A stretch of DNA of 53,023 nt from Temnopleurus reevesii. Its lineage: Eukaryota > Echinodermata > Echinoidea > Temnopleuroida > Temnopleuridae. Under the pieces are notes generated by a model that made no database searches, was not told the DNA's origin, and saw only the letters and a list, made by a program, of their open reading frames with translations. Of this stretch, positions 23,001-33,022 are shown piece after piece (within the stretch, counting starts at the first letter, position 1; every line of letters begins with the position of its first letter). The translations under genes and the position numbers were made by a program. Where the stretch lies: the NCBI GenBank assembly GCA_036244855.1, contig BQKZ01000158.1, positions 162,436 through 215,458 of the forward strand, given 5' to 3'.

Positions 23001-24926
23001 TCTCTGACTCACTGCGCACAAATTAGCTTGTCAGAAGAATGGTGCAAAACGCTTGAGAAAAATAACGGTACGCAAGGTTTTTTATAAACAGTTTATTATG
23101 AAATCGACGGTAACAACTCACACTATTTACACATAATCATGATAATGGGCAAGATCACAATAGAAGGATCAAATGGAAGCACAAGGATGAAAGGGAAAAA
23201 TAAAGTCATAATTATATGCAGTTCAAGACCAAATACGGCAGACCTAAATACGTTGATGTAGATAGAACAGGGATATCAAAATGAATACTAACCAGACATC
23301 TGTAGATTACCGAAAATAGTGGCCGACTTTGTCAAACATTGGGTCATGACAGGGGAGGGGAGGGTGGCTTTAGCTGTTCGAACCCCCGCCCCCCCCCCCC
23401 CCGGGTCAGAGCTAGAGGGGCGCCAACTTTGAGGTAAAGAGGGCACTGTATTCCAAGTTATGACTTTCCAAAGTTATGATTTATACCCCTCATGAGCTCC
23501 TTAACCCTTTAAAAGAGAAGGGCTTTTACCACAGAAACCAAGATCTTGAGGCTGATACAAATGAGGCTGACTTTCCCCCTCAAAGTTCCTGCAGATTGGG
23601 TCTAAGTAGGTCAAACTGTAAATTTTAGCCATAATTTTGAAGTCTAATATTTTCAAAACTTAATTGTTATGTATAACATCTGACAGTTATGAATTTTTTC
23701 AACGAAAATAATATTATACAATGTTTTCAATTTCACGTTCGCTGACCTCTACAGGTTCTTCTAATTGTGAAACCGACTCCTTGATGTCTTGTGCATTCAA
23801 TGGACTAACGTATGTGGATAATGAAGTATGGAAACCCGATGACTGTACGACATGCTCTTGTGACAACGCCACGGTATCATGTCTTACGGAGTCATGTCCA
23901 GCTACCAAATGTGAGTCGCCTGTTAAACATCCAGGAGAATGCTGCTTCATGTGTGAAGGTAAAACACAAACATATACATACACACATATGTTACATTAAT
24001 GCATGTACCATAGGAATGAAACCCTATTCATATAATCGTGTTCAACTCTACACCCGAATGTTAATGAACTTTCTAAGAGGTTCGAGGAGTGAAAACCTTT
24101 AAAAAATGGTTCCCGAGATTTAAGTATTCGACGACGAAATGTATGCAATACATACGGTCAAACTTACTGTTGCTGGAAGACTGAACACAAGTCCTTTTTC
24201 ACAAATTAACGAAAGCCAAAAGGGAACTGTTCCATGAAGAAACAAATCCCGACATAGCTACAATCCAAAGGCATCCTACTGAATTTCATGTTAATTACGG
24301 ACAATTCCATAAGAGAAAAAAGTTGGAGATGTATATTATATGTACCTCTAATTTGGCTCGAGGACAGAATATTTTAGCTAATTTGCTTGGAATCAGTGAA
24401 GTGTATACGGCATAGTTTATAAATCTCGCAAGAAATAATTGTTCAGATTTTATGAACTGTTTAATGACAAAAAAAACGGGCACATTCCCTGATGTAATTC
24501 CGTTCCTGTCATTCTTCATACCTTGGAGCCATCCATGAGGACACGGCAAATAATTATTTATTCCTTAATGCTAACATATATCACTTAATTTATACTACAT
24601 TTTCAGTTAAACCGGTCCCGGAACAAGTGTAACTGAGCTATAACAGACAAAAAATGAAGCTCAAATGGCACAAGATTTCATGGAATTGCCCCTATGAAAA
24701 AGTTTCGCTGAAATTCTAACTGGTTTCGTGCAACATTTTAAACCATTTTTTATTTTATTTTTCCTTCACAGAAGAGCGAAACAATAATGATGTATGCTTG
24801 CCTATTCTGATTTTCTTCATCGTTCTGGTTTGTGTCGTAGCCACAATCGTCATTATCGCGTGGATGATTCGTGCAAGGAAAGTGAAAATACCTAGAGATA
24901 CGGATGGAACCCTTCTGAAGATGTAA
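13937..24926 (+). CDS. Gene B: complete three-VWC type I membrane protein, nine exons
   Basis: Coding exons are 13937-14012, 14555-14773, 15872-16079, 16827-17068, 18750-18941, 19879-20065, 22781-23067, 23755-23958 and 24772-24926. They total 1770 nt (589 residues plus stop), with GT-AG borders and an unbroken frame. Order: signal peptide (1-25), VWC1 (about 42-96), module 1 (99-248), VWC2 (249-312), module 2 (313-470), VWC3 (471-538), transmembrane helix (about 548-571), and a basic 18-residue tail. Each VWC has the ten-cysteine pattern ending CCxxC. VWC repeats in other proteins often bind BMP/TGF-beta ligands or matrix, so a cell-surface binding role is plausible but inferred. The modules are unrecognised; they have N-glycosylation sequons and paired cysteines. 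The start was chosen because it opens a strong signal peptide, has A at -3, and lies about 60 nt after a TATA box. Usual UTR exons or alternative isoforms cannot be excluded. Confidence 0.85.
14013..14554 (+). other. Gene B intron 1
   Basis: Plain AT-rich intron with no insertions recognised. It is about half the length of the 991-bp gene C intron 1, which carries an extra unrecognised block at about 30330-31020. Confidence 0.6.
14555..14773 (+). CDS. Gene B exon 2: VWC domain 1
   Basis: Follows a TATTTTCAG acceptor and ends before GTAAGA, phase 1 to 1, 73 codons. A short Ser-rich linker leads into a VWC domain whose ten cysteines follow C..W..DEC.TC.C....C....C....C......GECC..C. The CDNATT sequon could be N-glycosylated. 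Confidence 0.85.
15715..15795. repeat. (TAA/GAT)n low-complexity tract in gene B intron 2
   Basis: Imperfect trinucleotide repeats just before exon 3. The homologous tract in gene C (33650-33765) has expanded. Confidence 0.85.
15872..16079 (+). CDS. Gene B exon 3: module 1, first half
   Basis: Follows a poly-T tract and CAG; 208 nt, phase 1 to phase 2. It begins DVTVLEVRPSLQ and shows alternating hydrophobics typical of beta strands, then a WELAAW motif. NDT and NTS sequons are present. It aligns with exon 6 (VRVRKVIPLVYNQ..., WKLSAW), so it is the N-terminal half of a repeated module. I do not recognise the family. Confidence 0.8.
16151..16196. repeat. G15/C17 hairpin in gene B intron 3
   Basis: A run of 15 G (16151-16165), a 14-bp spacer and a run of 17 C (16180-16196). 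Absent from the homologous intron of gene C. Confidence 0.9.
16405..16510. repeat. Palindromic element family P, gene B intron 3
   Basis: GTGGACGG...AACGAATGCGCATCTGG pairs imperfectly with CAGATATGCATTTTG...CCGTCCA. The homolog is in gene C intron 3 (34270-34372), and a separate family member lies at 48012-48138. Confidence 0.55.
16827..17068 (+). CDS. Gene B exon 4: module 1, second half
   Basis: Acceptor ATCTCCAG, donor GTGAGT, 242 nt, phase 2 to phase 1. It begins LRFREQILNYNQ and contains a C-x5-CVQL strand, a FVLEGYP motif and a final GCTSLCA. These correspond to FRDQIL, FVCVHF, FEFSGLP and THCAQ in exon 7. Four cysteines suggest two internal disulfides. Confidence 0.8.
18750..18941 (+). 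CDS. Gene B exon 5: VWC domain 2
   Basis: Acceptor AACACAG, donor CGTAAGTA, 192 nt, phase 1 to 1. It starts GPSINRC and holds the full ten-cysteine VWC pattern, ending GECCPSCPY. This is the most canonical of the three VWC copies. Confidence 0.87.
19879..20065 (+). CDS. Gene B exon 6: module 2, first half
   Basis: Acceptor TCTTCAAG, donor AAAAGGTTAG, 187 nt, phase 1 to 2. It encodes VRVRKVIPLVYNQGQ, a strand-like VKLRVAVHFHDTN stretch and WKLSAWL, matching exon 3 at the same relative positions. No cysteines. Conserved in gene C exon 6 with few substitutions. Confidence 0.8.
21265..21373 (-). repeat. tRNA-like SINE fragment in gene B intron 6
   Basis: On the minus strand GGAGCGTGGCACGCTTGG resembles an A-box region and GATTCGATTCC a B box, giving a Leu/Ser-like tRNA shape that does not fold cleanly. 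It is shared with gene C (40136-40244), so it predates the duplication. Confidence 0.45.
21490..21610. repeat. Inverted repeat in gene B intron 6
   Basis: CGACTTTACGTTCGACTGGTA pairs with TACCAGTCGAACGTAAAGTC around a 60-bp loop. The same structure is in gene C at about 40370-40480. Confidence 0.6.
21619..22211. mobile_element. TTAA-flanked MITE in gene B intron 6
   Basis: 593 bp with inverted arms of about 130 bp starting AGGGGAATTACACCCAGAC. It is flanked by TTAA at 21615-21618 and 22212-22215 and is absent from gene C at the matching site (about 40492). A TTAA duplication is the hallmark of piggyBac-type transposition. Degenerate relatives of the arms lie at about 22660-22755 and 41835-42010. 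No transposase inside. Confidence 0.8.
22781..23067 (+). CDS. Gene B exon 7: module 2, second half
   Basis: Acceptor CTGTAG, donor GGTACGC, 287 nt, phase 2 to 1. It begins YDFRDQILDRDK and holds C-x6-C-x5-C in the FVCVHF region and a later C-x10-C pair. It is about 15 codons longer than exon 4. In gene C the same exon has two stop codons, at positions that are Ser and Cys codons here. Confidence 0.82.
23384..23403. repeat. Poly-C tract in gene B intron 7
   Basis: A run of about 16 C preceded by GCCC. The rest of intron 7 has no recognised element. Confidence 0.8.
23755..23958 (+). CDS. Gene B exon 8: VWC domain 3
   Basis: Acceptor CTCTACAG, donor GGTAAAAC, 204 nt, phase 1 to 1. After an extra N-terminal cysteine (SNCETD) it holds the ten-cysteine VWC pattern with W at the usual place and the final GECCFMC. 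CDNAT is a possible N-glycosylation site, as in VWC1. Confidence 0.86.
24772..24926 (+). CDS. Gene B exon 9: transmembrane helix, tail and stop
   Basis: Acceptor CCTTCACAG. It encodes EERNNNDVC, about 24 hydrophobic residues (LPILIFFIVLVCVVATIVII...), then the basic stop-transfer RARKVK and the tail IPRDTDGTLLKM before TAA. The layout predicts type I topology with the VWC domains outside. The tail is too short for an enzymatic domain; any signalling would need partners. Gene C exon 9 is open and nearly identical, with one extra terminal Ser. Confidence 0.83.
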
Positions 24927-26105
24927 TAGGGTGTCTTGATATAAAGTTGCAATTCATGGGTAGACTTTCTTGTACGAAGTGAATTTGCGCAGCGTAAACA
25001 ATGCGCGCACCAGTGTGTCCTAGAAATATAATGATTAGAATCTGGACCTTTTTCTTAACCAGCTTTGATAATTTTAGGTGTTACAGTTCCAAGTCTACCT
25101 GCCATTTTAGTTTTTCGGAATCCATTGATCACCATTAGTTAGTTAGTATCACCTAAGAGTTCGAGCTTCTACAGTACGGTAATTTGGTTTTTGCGTTGCA
25201 TAATAGTGATAATGGTTCCAAATACGCTGCACATAACATGTGTAACTGGTCCAAATCATTTACTACTGGGACCGATTCAGAGCCTTGGCATTTTATATTT
25301 GGATGAAGTTGGGAGTCCTTGTTGCTTTATTGCCATCAATTATCCGGTAAAAAATGTGTTTTTCTCGTCAATAAAATTTTGGAATGCATAGTAAGCCCTA
25401 TCTCCAACAATGAAAGTTTTAATTACATGTCATTTGCAGCAACCATAAACCCTACCTTTGTGCCCGTTGTGAAAGAGTTAAAGATATTCACCCTGCCTTC
25501 GCTCGAATTTTGAACCCGGTGTTTGGGGCATGCGCACTAAGAAGTTGGAGCTTGTGTTTTTAGAATAAAAGTTTTCGTTATATGTTCATGTATAGTTAAT
25601 CATATATGCTATTATTGTTTCAATTATTGAATCAGATTTGTTATCGAGGTGATTTGTGAAAGCATGAACCATGTAATGTTTGTTTTGCTGTAAATAAATT
25701 TCTCCAATCCAATTGGAGGCAGAAAAAAGTCATACTTGAAATATACGTCGTTTCAAACAGATCATCTAGCAATTGTATCTTGAATGATTACAACACCATG
25801 GCTGCTTAAGCAACAAGTTTGGTATTAATGAATACCATGTTGGAGGGAAGTTGTGTGCAAGGACCCCCTCCCCAAACAAAAATAGGGAAGGGTCTGTGGA
25901 TGATGGTTGATGGTTGACCCAAAATGGGTTTTCTATGTCGGCCTTTTGAAAAAAAAAAAATGAAGGGTGAGGATATGGTAGGAAAAACTGTTACAAAAAC
26001 TTTTTGGATTCAACGCCCTAAGATTGACAAGGTTAGGTATAAGAATAATAACTCATTCAATAATTCATATTGGAAAATTGTGTACCAAGGACTTTTTCAG
26101 GGCTG
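24927..26105. other. Gene B 3' flank and intergenic DNA
   Basis: Similarity to the gene C 3' flank stops at about 25030. Apart from the two AATAAA signals, I see nothing coding up to the retrotransposon. Confidence 0.5.
25563..25698 (+). terminator. Candidate polyadenylation signals of gene B
   Basis: AATAAA hexamers occur at 25563-25568 and 25693-25698, about 640 and 770 nt after the stop codon. No coding features lie between the stop and these sites. Which one is used cannot be told from sequence. Confidence 0.35.
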
Positions 26106-26109
26106 TTAA

Positions 26110-27390
26110 CAAAATATGCAAATCTATTTCTAGAATACTGCCTAAGATATTAGAGAACGAGGAGAAATCGCTTGCCGATTGTTTTTTCTGACTCTTTTGC
26201 AAATAAGGTACAGTCTGTCCTATGGAAAATAAAATCAGGTGTTGCCAGTCATGATGAAGAACTGCAAACTTTCAACCCAGTTCCTGGGTTTGATAGGTTT
26301 TCTCCAGTTAATCCACTTACAGTTGCCAAGTTGATAAAGAATTCACGATCAACAACCTGTCGCTCATATTCAATTCCATCCTTCCTTCTGAAGAAATGTA
26401 GTAATGTGATTTCCTTTATCATTGCTAGGATTATTAATCTGTCATTTGAAAGTGGAATTTTTCCTCTTCAGCTAAAGCATTCCTACATCATACCAACAAT
26501 AAAAAAATGCAAAGGGTGACTGTATTGACTTTAAAAACTACCGCCCGGTTGCAAACCTATCATTTCTGTCTAAAACCATAGTAAGAGCTGCAGTAATGCA
26601 ACTGGAAAATCATTTGAATATTCATTCCTTGTCTGCTATGACTCAATCTGCCTATCGTACCAAGCACAGTTGTGAAACCGCCCTTTTACGTGTTTTGAAT
26701 GACTTGCTTCTAGCTATAGACAAAGCTGTCTTAATTTTATTCGACTATTCGTCAGCATTTGACACCATAAATCATGTAACTCTAATTGATCGTCTTAATG
26801 AAAGCTTTGATGTTAAAGGAATTCCAATAAACTGCATAGAGTCTTACTTCACAAATAGATCTCAGTCTGTGATTGTAGGTTCCGAGAAATCTAGAGTCAC
26901 TACTGTCAAAGAGGGCGTCCCACGAGGCTCTGTGTTTGGCCCGATGGCCTTTTCAATGTACACTCTCCCCCTAGAAAAGGTGACAAATTCTCATGGTCTG
27001 TCTACTATGTTGTATGCGGATGATACACAGATTTATTGTACATTCAAACATTCAAATCCCAAATCTTGTCTATCTGGAATTGAAAAATGTCTCTCTGATG
27101 TAAAATCTTGGTCAAATAAGAACTTCCTATGTTTGAATGAAAGTAAAACACAGGTAATCCATGTAACATCACGATCCCGTAAAACTGAACATCCAGTCGG
27201 GTCACTTGACGGTCATATCTCTCCATTAGATAGTGTACGAAATCTTGGTGTCCTCTTTGACAAAAACTTACTGATGATTGATCAAGTTAGCAAAATTTGT
27301 CGTGCAGACTCTCTTTATATAAAATTGGTCAGATCAGAAAACACTTAGATAGAAATACGATGACTGAAAGACTTGTACACAGTCTTGTAA
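26110..27390 (+). pseudogene. L2/CR1-type non-LTR reverse transcriptase, broken
   Basis: Fragments read LPKILENEEKSLAD, FKNYRPVANLSFLSK, QSAYRTKHSCETALLRV, DYSSAFDTINH, GVPRGSVFGP, YADDTQIY and RNLGVLFD, then RKHLDRNTMTERLVHS. These are the ordered motifs of an L2/CR1-like reverse transcriptase, with catalytic YADD at about 27016. Frames are broken near 26185, 26518 and 27340. The expected endonuclease and 3' tail are missing, so both ends are lost. Confidence 0.85.
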
Positions 27391-27581
27391 TGTGAAACAA
27401 ATTAAAGTCGAAAAACCCACATCTATACACGGCTGAATTACAAAATAATCGCACGCACGCCAGAAGCTCGCTCAAATGCAAATTTATAATTGTGCCTTTT
27501 TAAGCTGACAAATTTACACTTTGTATGTGAATTTGTATTCATCTGACTCTAATTACATGTGTGAAGATTTCTAATGGAAGC

Positions 27582-27790
27582 GACACGTCGTGGTGTAAGT
27601 TTACTCCCGCCTCTCAACTAGAGGATTGGCGCTTCGAATTTCACATTTAGCACTAATTTCCTTCAGCAAAACATTTAGTCACACTCTGCTGCACTAAACT
27701 CAGGTGATGTAAATGGGTAGCGACATGAATTTATTCCTTTCTATACACAAGTGCCAACTTGGTTGCTATAGCTATGGCCAGAAATAATAA
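27582..27790 (+). mobile_element. tRNA-derived SINE, degraded copy
   Basis: CGTGGTGTAAGTT...CTTCGAATTTCAC head, then TTCCTTCAGCA...GCTGCACTAAACTCAGGTGA...AATGGGTA, the same body as the SINEs at 3241 and 3668 but more diverged and without a clean tail. Confidence 0.6.
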
Positions 27791-28045
27791 GTAGGAAAAT
27801 TTGTTTCGCGCCTCTGAATAGGTGATTAGAGAGCAGCCATGTTTGAATTATATACTATTATTGTAATTATTATCCAACTGAAGCCGTTGTATCATACAAT
27901 TTGCAAATGATCCCCGCTATGACATACTTGTATCGCCCTTCAAAAGAGGAGTCCTTCCAGGGGGTTTCTATTTCAATAGAAGTTGAATAATTTTATATAA
28001 AGTACTGCTCCAAATTCGTTAAGAAAATACAATAATTTACATTTT

Positions 28046-28335
28046 ACGTTTAAATCATTTTCTATGCGAACCAATAACAGATGATTACATAACATATGAT
28101 AAGCTCTTCATTGATATTGTACATCATGCACTGACAAAAGTGTTGGGCGAGTACCTATGCTCTGCTAATTAATATATTTTCAACTCACCCAACATATTAG
28201 AAATATCTTGGCCAACATTACATGAAGTTGACAATTAGCTTGAAATAATAATAAGGCAAACTTTGCTTGAAAAGAAAAAAAAATGACGTTCGTTGGATTG
28301 ACTTGTCGCCCAAACATTCTTGAAGTGTGATATTT
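28046..28335 (+). promoter_or_regulatory. Gene C upstream unit, distal part
   Basis: Matches 12470-12700 and 13112-13315 upstream of gene B, starting at ACGTTTAAATCATTTTCTAT. Homology resumes at about 29500 after the tandem array. Confidence 0.65.
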
Positions 28336-28494
28336 CATAGTGATATTTCATATTATATCCCTTACATAAAGATCGTTGCATTGACAGTGTACAGGTGAGA
28401 AAAATGAATAGATTTGCTAAGAAAGCCGTTTGCCATTGAATAGTACGAATAGTAACCTTTTTTCCCTAGGGAAAAAAAGTTACTATCTTTGCGC

Positions 28495-29335
28495 GAACAC
28501 AGACGTGTGAAGAATTTGTGACGACGGAACAGACGTGCCCGTGCACGAGAGAGACACTGCTTCTCAGCTACGCGGCACGGGGAACTTCTGGCGGGCTTCG
28601 TTCGCATGATGTGCTCGACGAGAAGACGAGCCAAAAACTAGAAAAACAATTATCAGATTATTAAATTATCATTAAGACAAGGTAAGATTATTCAATCTGC
28701 TGCTACAGACTACTTTATTGATGTTGTTGTTGTTGTAAGAAGGGATATAAAAGTAATATAAAATGACTTGATTCTCGGTACTGTTGGCTAAAACTTTTCG
28801 CACTGCCTGCACGCAGAGACCTGCCCGCGCGCGAGAGAGACACTGCTTCTCAGCTACGCGGCACGGGAAACTTCTGGCGGGCTTCGTTCGCATGATGTGC
28901 TCGACGAGAAGACGAGCCAGAGACTAGAAAAACAATTATCAGATTATTAAATTATCATTAAGACAAGGTAAGATTATTCAATCTGCTCCTACAGACTACT
29001 CTATTGTTGTTGTTGTTGTTGTAAGAAGGGATATAAAAGTAATATAAAATGACTTGATTCTCGGTACTGTTGGCTAAAACTTTTCGCACTGCCTGCACGC
29101 AGAGAACTGCCCGCGCGCGAGAGAGACAATGCTTCTCAGCTACGCGGCACGGGGAACTTCTGGCGGGCTTCGTTTGCATGATGTGCTCAACGAGAAGACG
29201 AGACAGAGATTAGAAAAACAATTTATCAGATTATCAAATTATCATTAAGACAAGGTAAGATTATTCAATCTGCTGCAATAGACTACTTTATTGTTAATGT
29301 TGTTGTAAGAAGGGATATAAAAGTAATATACAATG
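28495..29335. repeat. 286-bp tandem repeat, about three units
   Basis: The marker GCGGGCTTCGTT begins at 28591, 28877 and 29163, an exact 286-bp period. Each unit has a GC-rich core (CTCAGCTACGCGGCACGGG) and an AT-rich part with a (TTG)n stretch. Short minus-strand ORFs repeat with the unit and are unlikely to be real proteins. Confidence 0.9.
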
Positions 29336-29350
29336 ACTTGATTCTCGGTA

Positions 29351-29467
29351 CTGGCTAAAACTATTCGCACTCATGAGCATCAGAATAGTACCACACTCCC
29401 TCGGGCCGTTGGCCCTCGGGAGGATGGTACTATTCTGATGCTCAATCGTGCGAATAGTTTTAACCAG
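29351..29467. repeat. 117-bp palindrome at the end of the 286-bp array
   Basis: CTGGCTAAAACTATTCGCAC and GAGCATCAGAATAGTACCA on the left are mirrored by TGGTACTATTCTGATGCTC and GTGCGAATAGTTTTAACCAG on the right, around GGGCCGTTGGCCC. The left arm resembles a segment of each array unit. Confidence 0.85.
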
Positions 29468-29499
29468 AACCTCGAGAGTCATTGTATATTTCTATATTA

Positions 29500-30013
29500 T
29501 CTCGATTTTCTTCAAAGTAACATTGTTTTCATACCCTTTGGCAAAGTATTTCGGAGAAAGGAATTTTCAAGGGCATAGAAAAATGTAGTGTGGTCGAGAA
29601 ATGTGAAATGCAATATACAACGTGAATAAGAAGACGATAGCAAACTATTTAATCAGTATGGTTGTTATTCAGTAGAATAAGGAGTGGTTTAAACGGAAAT
29701 GTGGATTCACCATACACCCACAAAGAAATATATAAAGTGCCATGCAACAACTGAAACCATTCATATATGAAATCACTCGTGTATGATTACAATTCTTTTT
29801 TGTATAATAAGCAAGACAGTTGTTTTGGGGATGATATTTCCCGAAATATGAAACCTTATTAACAGAACAGAAGCTATAGCACACCACTTTGTTTAGTTCG
29901 GAGACTATTCGATATTCTAGGAAGTTAGAGAGGAACACTTTCCGAAATATTGACCTTTGATCATCCTCACCATGATTGAATTTTCATTTCACAAGAGAAT
30001 AACATACCTGGTG
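29500..30013 (+). promoter_or_regulatory. Gene C upstream unit, proximal part
   Basis: Resumes the homology to 13318-13874 of gene B and runs into the TATA box. Confidence 0.65.
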
Positions 30014-30022
30014 TATATAAAA
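30014..30022 (+). promoter_or_regulatory. TATA box of gene C
   Basis: GTGTATATAAAAACCT before exon 1, with the same spacing as in gene B. The promoter of this copy therefore looks intact although the coding region is not. Confidence 0.6.
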
Positions 30023-30072
30023 ACCTAAAGAACGGAGACGATTTTAGTATCATAGATCCCTTGCAAAGAAAG

Positions 30073-30148
30073 ATGTATCAATTTGGACATTTCGCCGTTA
30101 TGCTGGTTGGAACTCTAGTTTTCTTGACACAACATGCATCTTCACAGG
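30073..30148 (+). CDS. Gene C exon 1: signal peptide
   Basis: Encodes MYQFGHFAVMLVG... ending QHASSQ, four substitutions or fewer from gene B. The donor is GGTAAGTA. TATATAAAA lies at 30014-30022, 59 nt upstream. Confidence 0.8.
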
Positions 30149-31139
30149 GTAAGTAAAAGAGGGAATTAAAGGCATTATCAAACAACGGCGATATATGCTT
30201 CTTTTCTTTTTAATAGACATACTTATCAGAACCGTAAAGAAAATACTTTACGCTTTTGAAATATACTTCTTGATTTCATTTGAAGCTTTTTCAAGATTTT
30301 CATATCTATAGATACTGAATTTTGATCAATAAATGGCCACTTACATAATATATTTTCCTTTGTGCTTGAGTGAACACCAACTTATTAGAACAATTACTCT
30401 CACAAAAGGAAATTTGGAACGCTCCTACCTTTGTTGTATATTTTAAAGATTCTTAACAATGTCACTTATTTATGCATGAACAAAGATTACAATTTTAAAA
30501 TCTTGAGGGATCGTTTTAATAAATAATCACACCAGTTGCTCGACGACTTGTCAACTGATTGATCTTGTTTTTCATTTCAATTGATTTAGCATATTTAACA
30601 GATCATAGTCATTGTCCTTAGATAATGATAGTCTTTGGAAAAGATGTGTTTTCACGTTCTTTAGTGGAAATATTATTTCTTGTCAACATATTAATTAATA
30701 GGAGCCATACCCTTTTTTAATCACTGGACATAAACAATCGGTTTTCATCCAAGCATGGATATAAATGGATTATGTAGGTGGCACGTGATCATTATGGTCA
30801 TAGAGTATCTAGTTTCGTGAAAAGTTAATGGTCTTATATGACTTTTTACAGACAAATGTAATTTGTCAATATTTTATGTAAGTGTGGCGCGCTTTTGGGA
30901 GAACAGTGAGTCACAAGGCCACCATATCGGGCTACAATGCAAGTTTATTTCCACTGTTTGCAAAAATATGTATATATATATATATTGTTTACATGTACCA
31001 CCTATCGTTGGCCTACACCTTTAAAAAGATCTTCAACATGAAAATAAATATATAAAGGAAAGCATATTCCCCGTTTCCCTCACTCCCTGTCTATGGACGG
31101 CCATGCAATACCATACATTTCAAACAATTATATTTTCAG

Positions 31140-31352
31140 AATCAGATTTTTCGATCAGCGAACCATCAGAAGCTGCACCATGTGTTTATCGTGGATTACC
31201 ATTCCTGTCTGGAGAATCATGGGACATTGACGAGTGCACGACATGCACATGTGACAACGCGACAACAAGCTGCATGATCCAGGGCTGTGCTGTGTTATCT
31301 TGCGCTAATAGATTCAAACCGGAAGGAGAATGCTGCTATATATGTCCGATTG
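31140..31352 (+). CDS. Gene C exon 2: VWC domain 1
   Basis: 71 codons, phase 1 to 1, two codons shorter than in gene B in the linker before the first cysteine. All ten VWC cysteines are kept, including GECCYIC. The substitutions fall mostly between cysteines, as expected under past constraint. Confidence 0.8.
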
Positions 31353-31454
31353 GTAAGATTAAAATAAAAATGTCAATTAAGGTTTAAGGTAGAAAAGTGC
31401 TTTTGCATGGATTACAATTACACTTCAAACTCGTTGGCGATTCATTGTATCTAA

Positions 31455-32346
31455 GACCCCATTTATACCAGCCGAAAAGGCCGGCCTGAAGCTTGGTGTA
31501 AACATAAAGGAGGCTTGAGGCCGGCCAAAATTTCGGACCACCTCTGGAGGTAGTTGAGGCCGGCCTCAGGCCGCCCTCTGGCCTCCAATTTTCCGGTGTA
31601 AACAGAAGGAGTCCTCGGGCCTCCAATTTTGCATGATTTAATTGACATGAAAAGCCGGGAAATATAGGGATAGACAGAAAATGAAGATAGAATAAGCAAT
31701 AAACAAAGAATAACATAAGGATAGACAGAAAATGAGGATTGAATAAGCGATAAACAAAAAGGATAGACAGAAAATGAAGATAGGATAAGTGATGAACAAA
31801 GAATAACATAAGGATAGACAGAAAATGAAGATATATTAAGCGATAAACAAAGAATAACATAAGGTGAGACAGAAAATGAGGATAGAATAAGCGATACACA
31901 AAGAATAACATAAGGATAGACAGAAAATGAGGATAGAATAAGCGATAAACAAAGAATAACATAAGGATAGACAGAAAATGAGGATAGAATAAACGGAAAA
32001 CAATGGATAACATAAAGATAGACGTACTGAGCGAGGATAGAATAAACAAAGTCAATGTAGAACCTAGGGATAGGAGTAACAGAAAAAGAAGGTCGGAAAA
32101 TGGAAAATGAAAGATGACATATATAGGGAAAACAAAAGAAAAAGAAAAAATTTAAACAATGGGAAGAGAATGAATAACATGCGGAGAAGGAACAAGAATA
32201 CAAATCAGGTGAATAATTATGAAATAAAGGAGGCCTAATTGCCGGCCAAATTCTTGGTGTAAACATACAAAATTGTGGTACTCCGGCCGGCCTAAATTGG
32301 AGGCCCGAGGCCGGCCTCGGGCCTCTTTTCAGGTGTAAATGGGGTC
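31455..32346. mobile_element. TIR element with internal minisatellite, gene C intron 2
   Basis: Ends GACCCCATTTATACC and its complement GGTGTAAATGGGGTC enclose GC-rich subterminal GGCCGGCC blocks and several GTGTAAAC motifs. The middle is a minisatellite. Absent from gene B intron 2. Non-autonomous; the superfamily is uncertain. Confidence 0.7.
31650..32040. repeat. 51-bp minisatellite
   Basis: About seven units of AAGCGATAAACAAAGAATAA followed by CATAAGGATAGACAGAAAAT and GAGGATAGAAT. Because 51 is a multiple of three, it creates long repetitive minus-strand ORFs with a 17-residue period. Confidence 0.85.
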
Positions 32347-32741
32347 CAACATTTTGTCTAACACTATATAGAGAAGTCTGCGTGCACATACCCTAGTCTG
32401 CAAACACAGACACTCTAATTTGATTTCTCACAATGTGCAAAATGAACAAACTAAAATTATGAAAGGCTAGGGACCTTAACAGCATAAGTAGTGCAGTCTC
32501 TGAACACAGACTCGTATCATTATGCACTGCAGAATTGCAAGACCAAAAACCAAGTGGTCTGTGCCGGCAGACGACAAAAAGACTAACGGTTAATTTAAAA
32601 TCAGATCGTACACATAATTTCTTTTATTATTATTATCATCTCATTTGGAAACAATTCCTTTAAACTATTTATTTCGTAATTGTTAGAAAAAATATATCTA
32701 GTGAGCCAATCTTCAAGAATAATCGCTAAGTGTTAAGTTAT

Positions 32742-33022
32742 AATAACGATAATGATAGTATACAACATTTATATAGCGCTTAATACGAAGTGTTTCTAAG
32801 CGCTCTGTGCATTATTACCCGACTATACCATGGCAACCATTCGGCGCTAATTGCATTCAAAGAATCTCTTCCTACCGGTACCCATTCACCTCACCTGGGT
32901 TGAGTGCAGCACAGTGTGGATGAATTTCTTGCTGAAGGAAATTAATACCATGGGTGGGATTCGAACCTACGACCATCGGGTTGAAAGGCGAGATCCAGAA
33001 CCACTACACCACAACGCTTCCA
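32742..33022 (-). mobile_element. tRNA-derived SINE in gene C intron 2
   Basis: Same family as 3241-3570. On the minus strand: TGGTGTAGTGG A box, GGTTCGAATCC B box, body, and ATATAAATG tail. It lies in a block of about 600 bp (32420-33035) that gene B lacks. Confidence 0.75.

Noticed and set aside
31384..32389. Two long overlapping minus-strand ORFs (223 and 308 residues)
   Set aside because: They are read through a 51-bp minisatellite, give a 17-residue repeat, and sit inside a TIR element.
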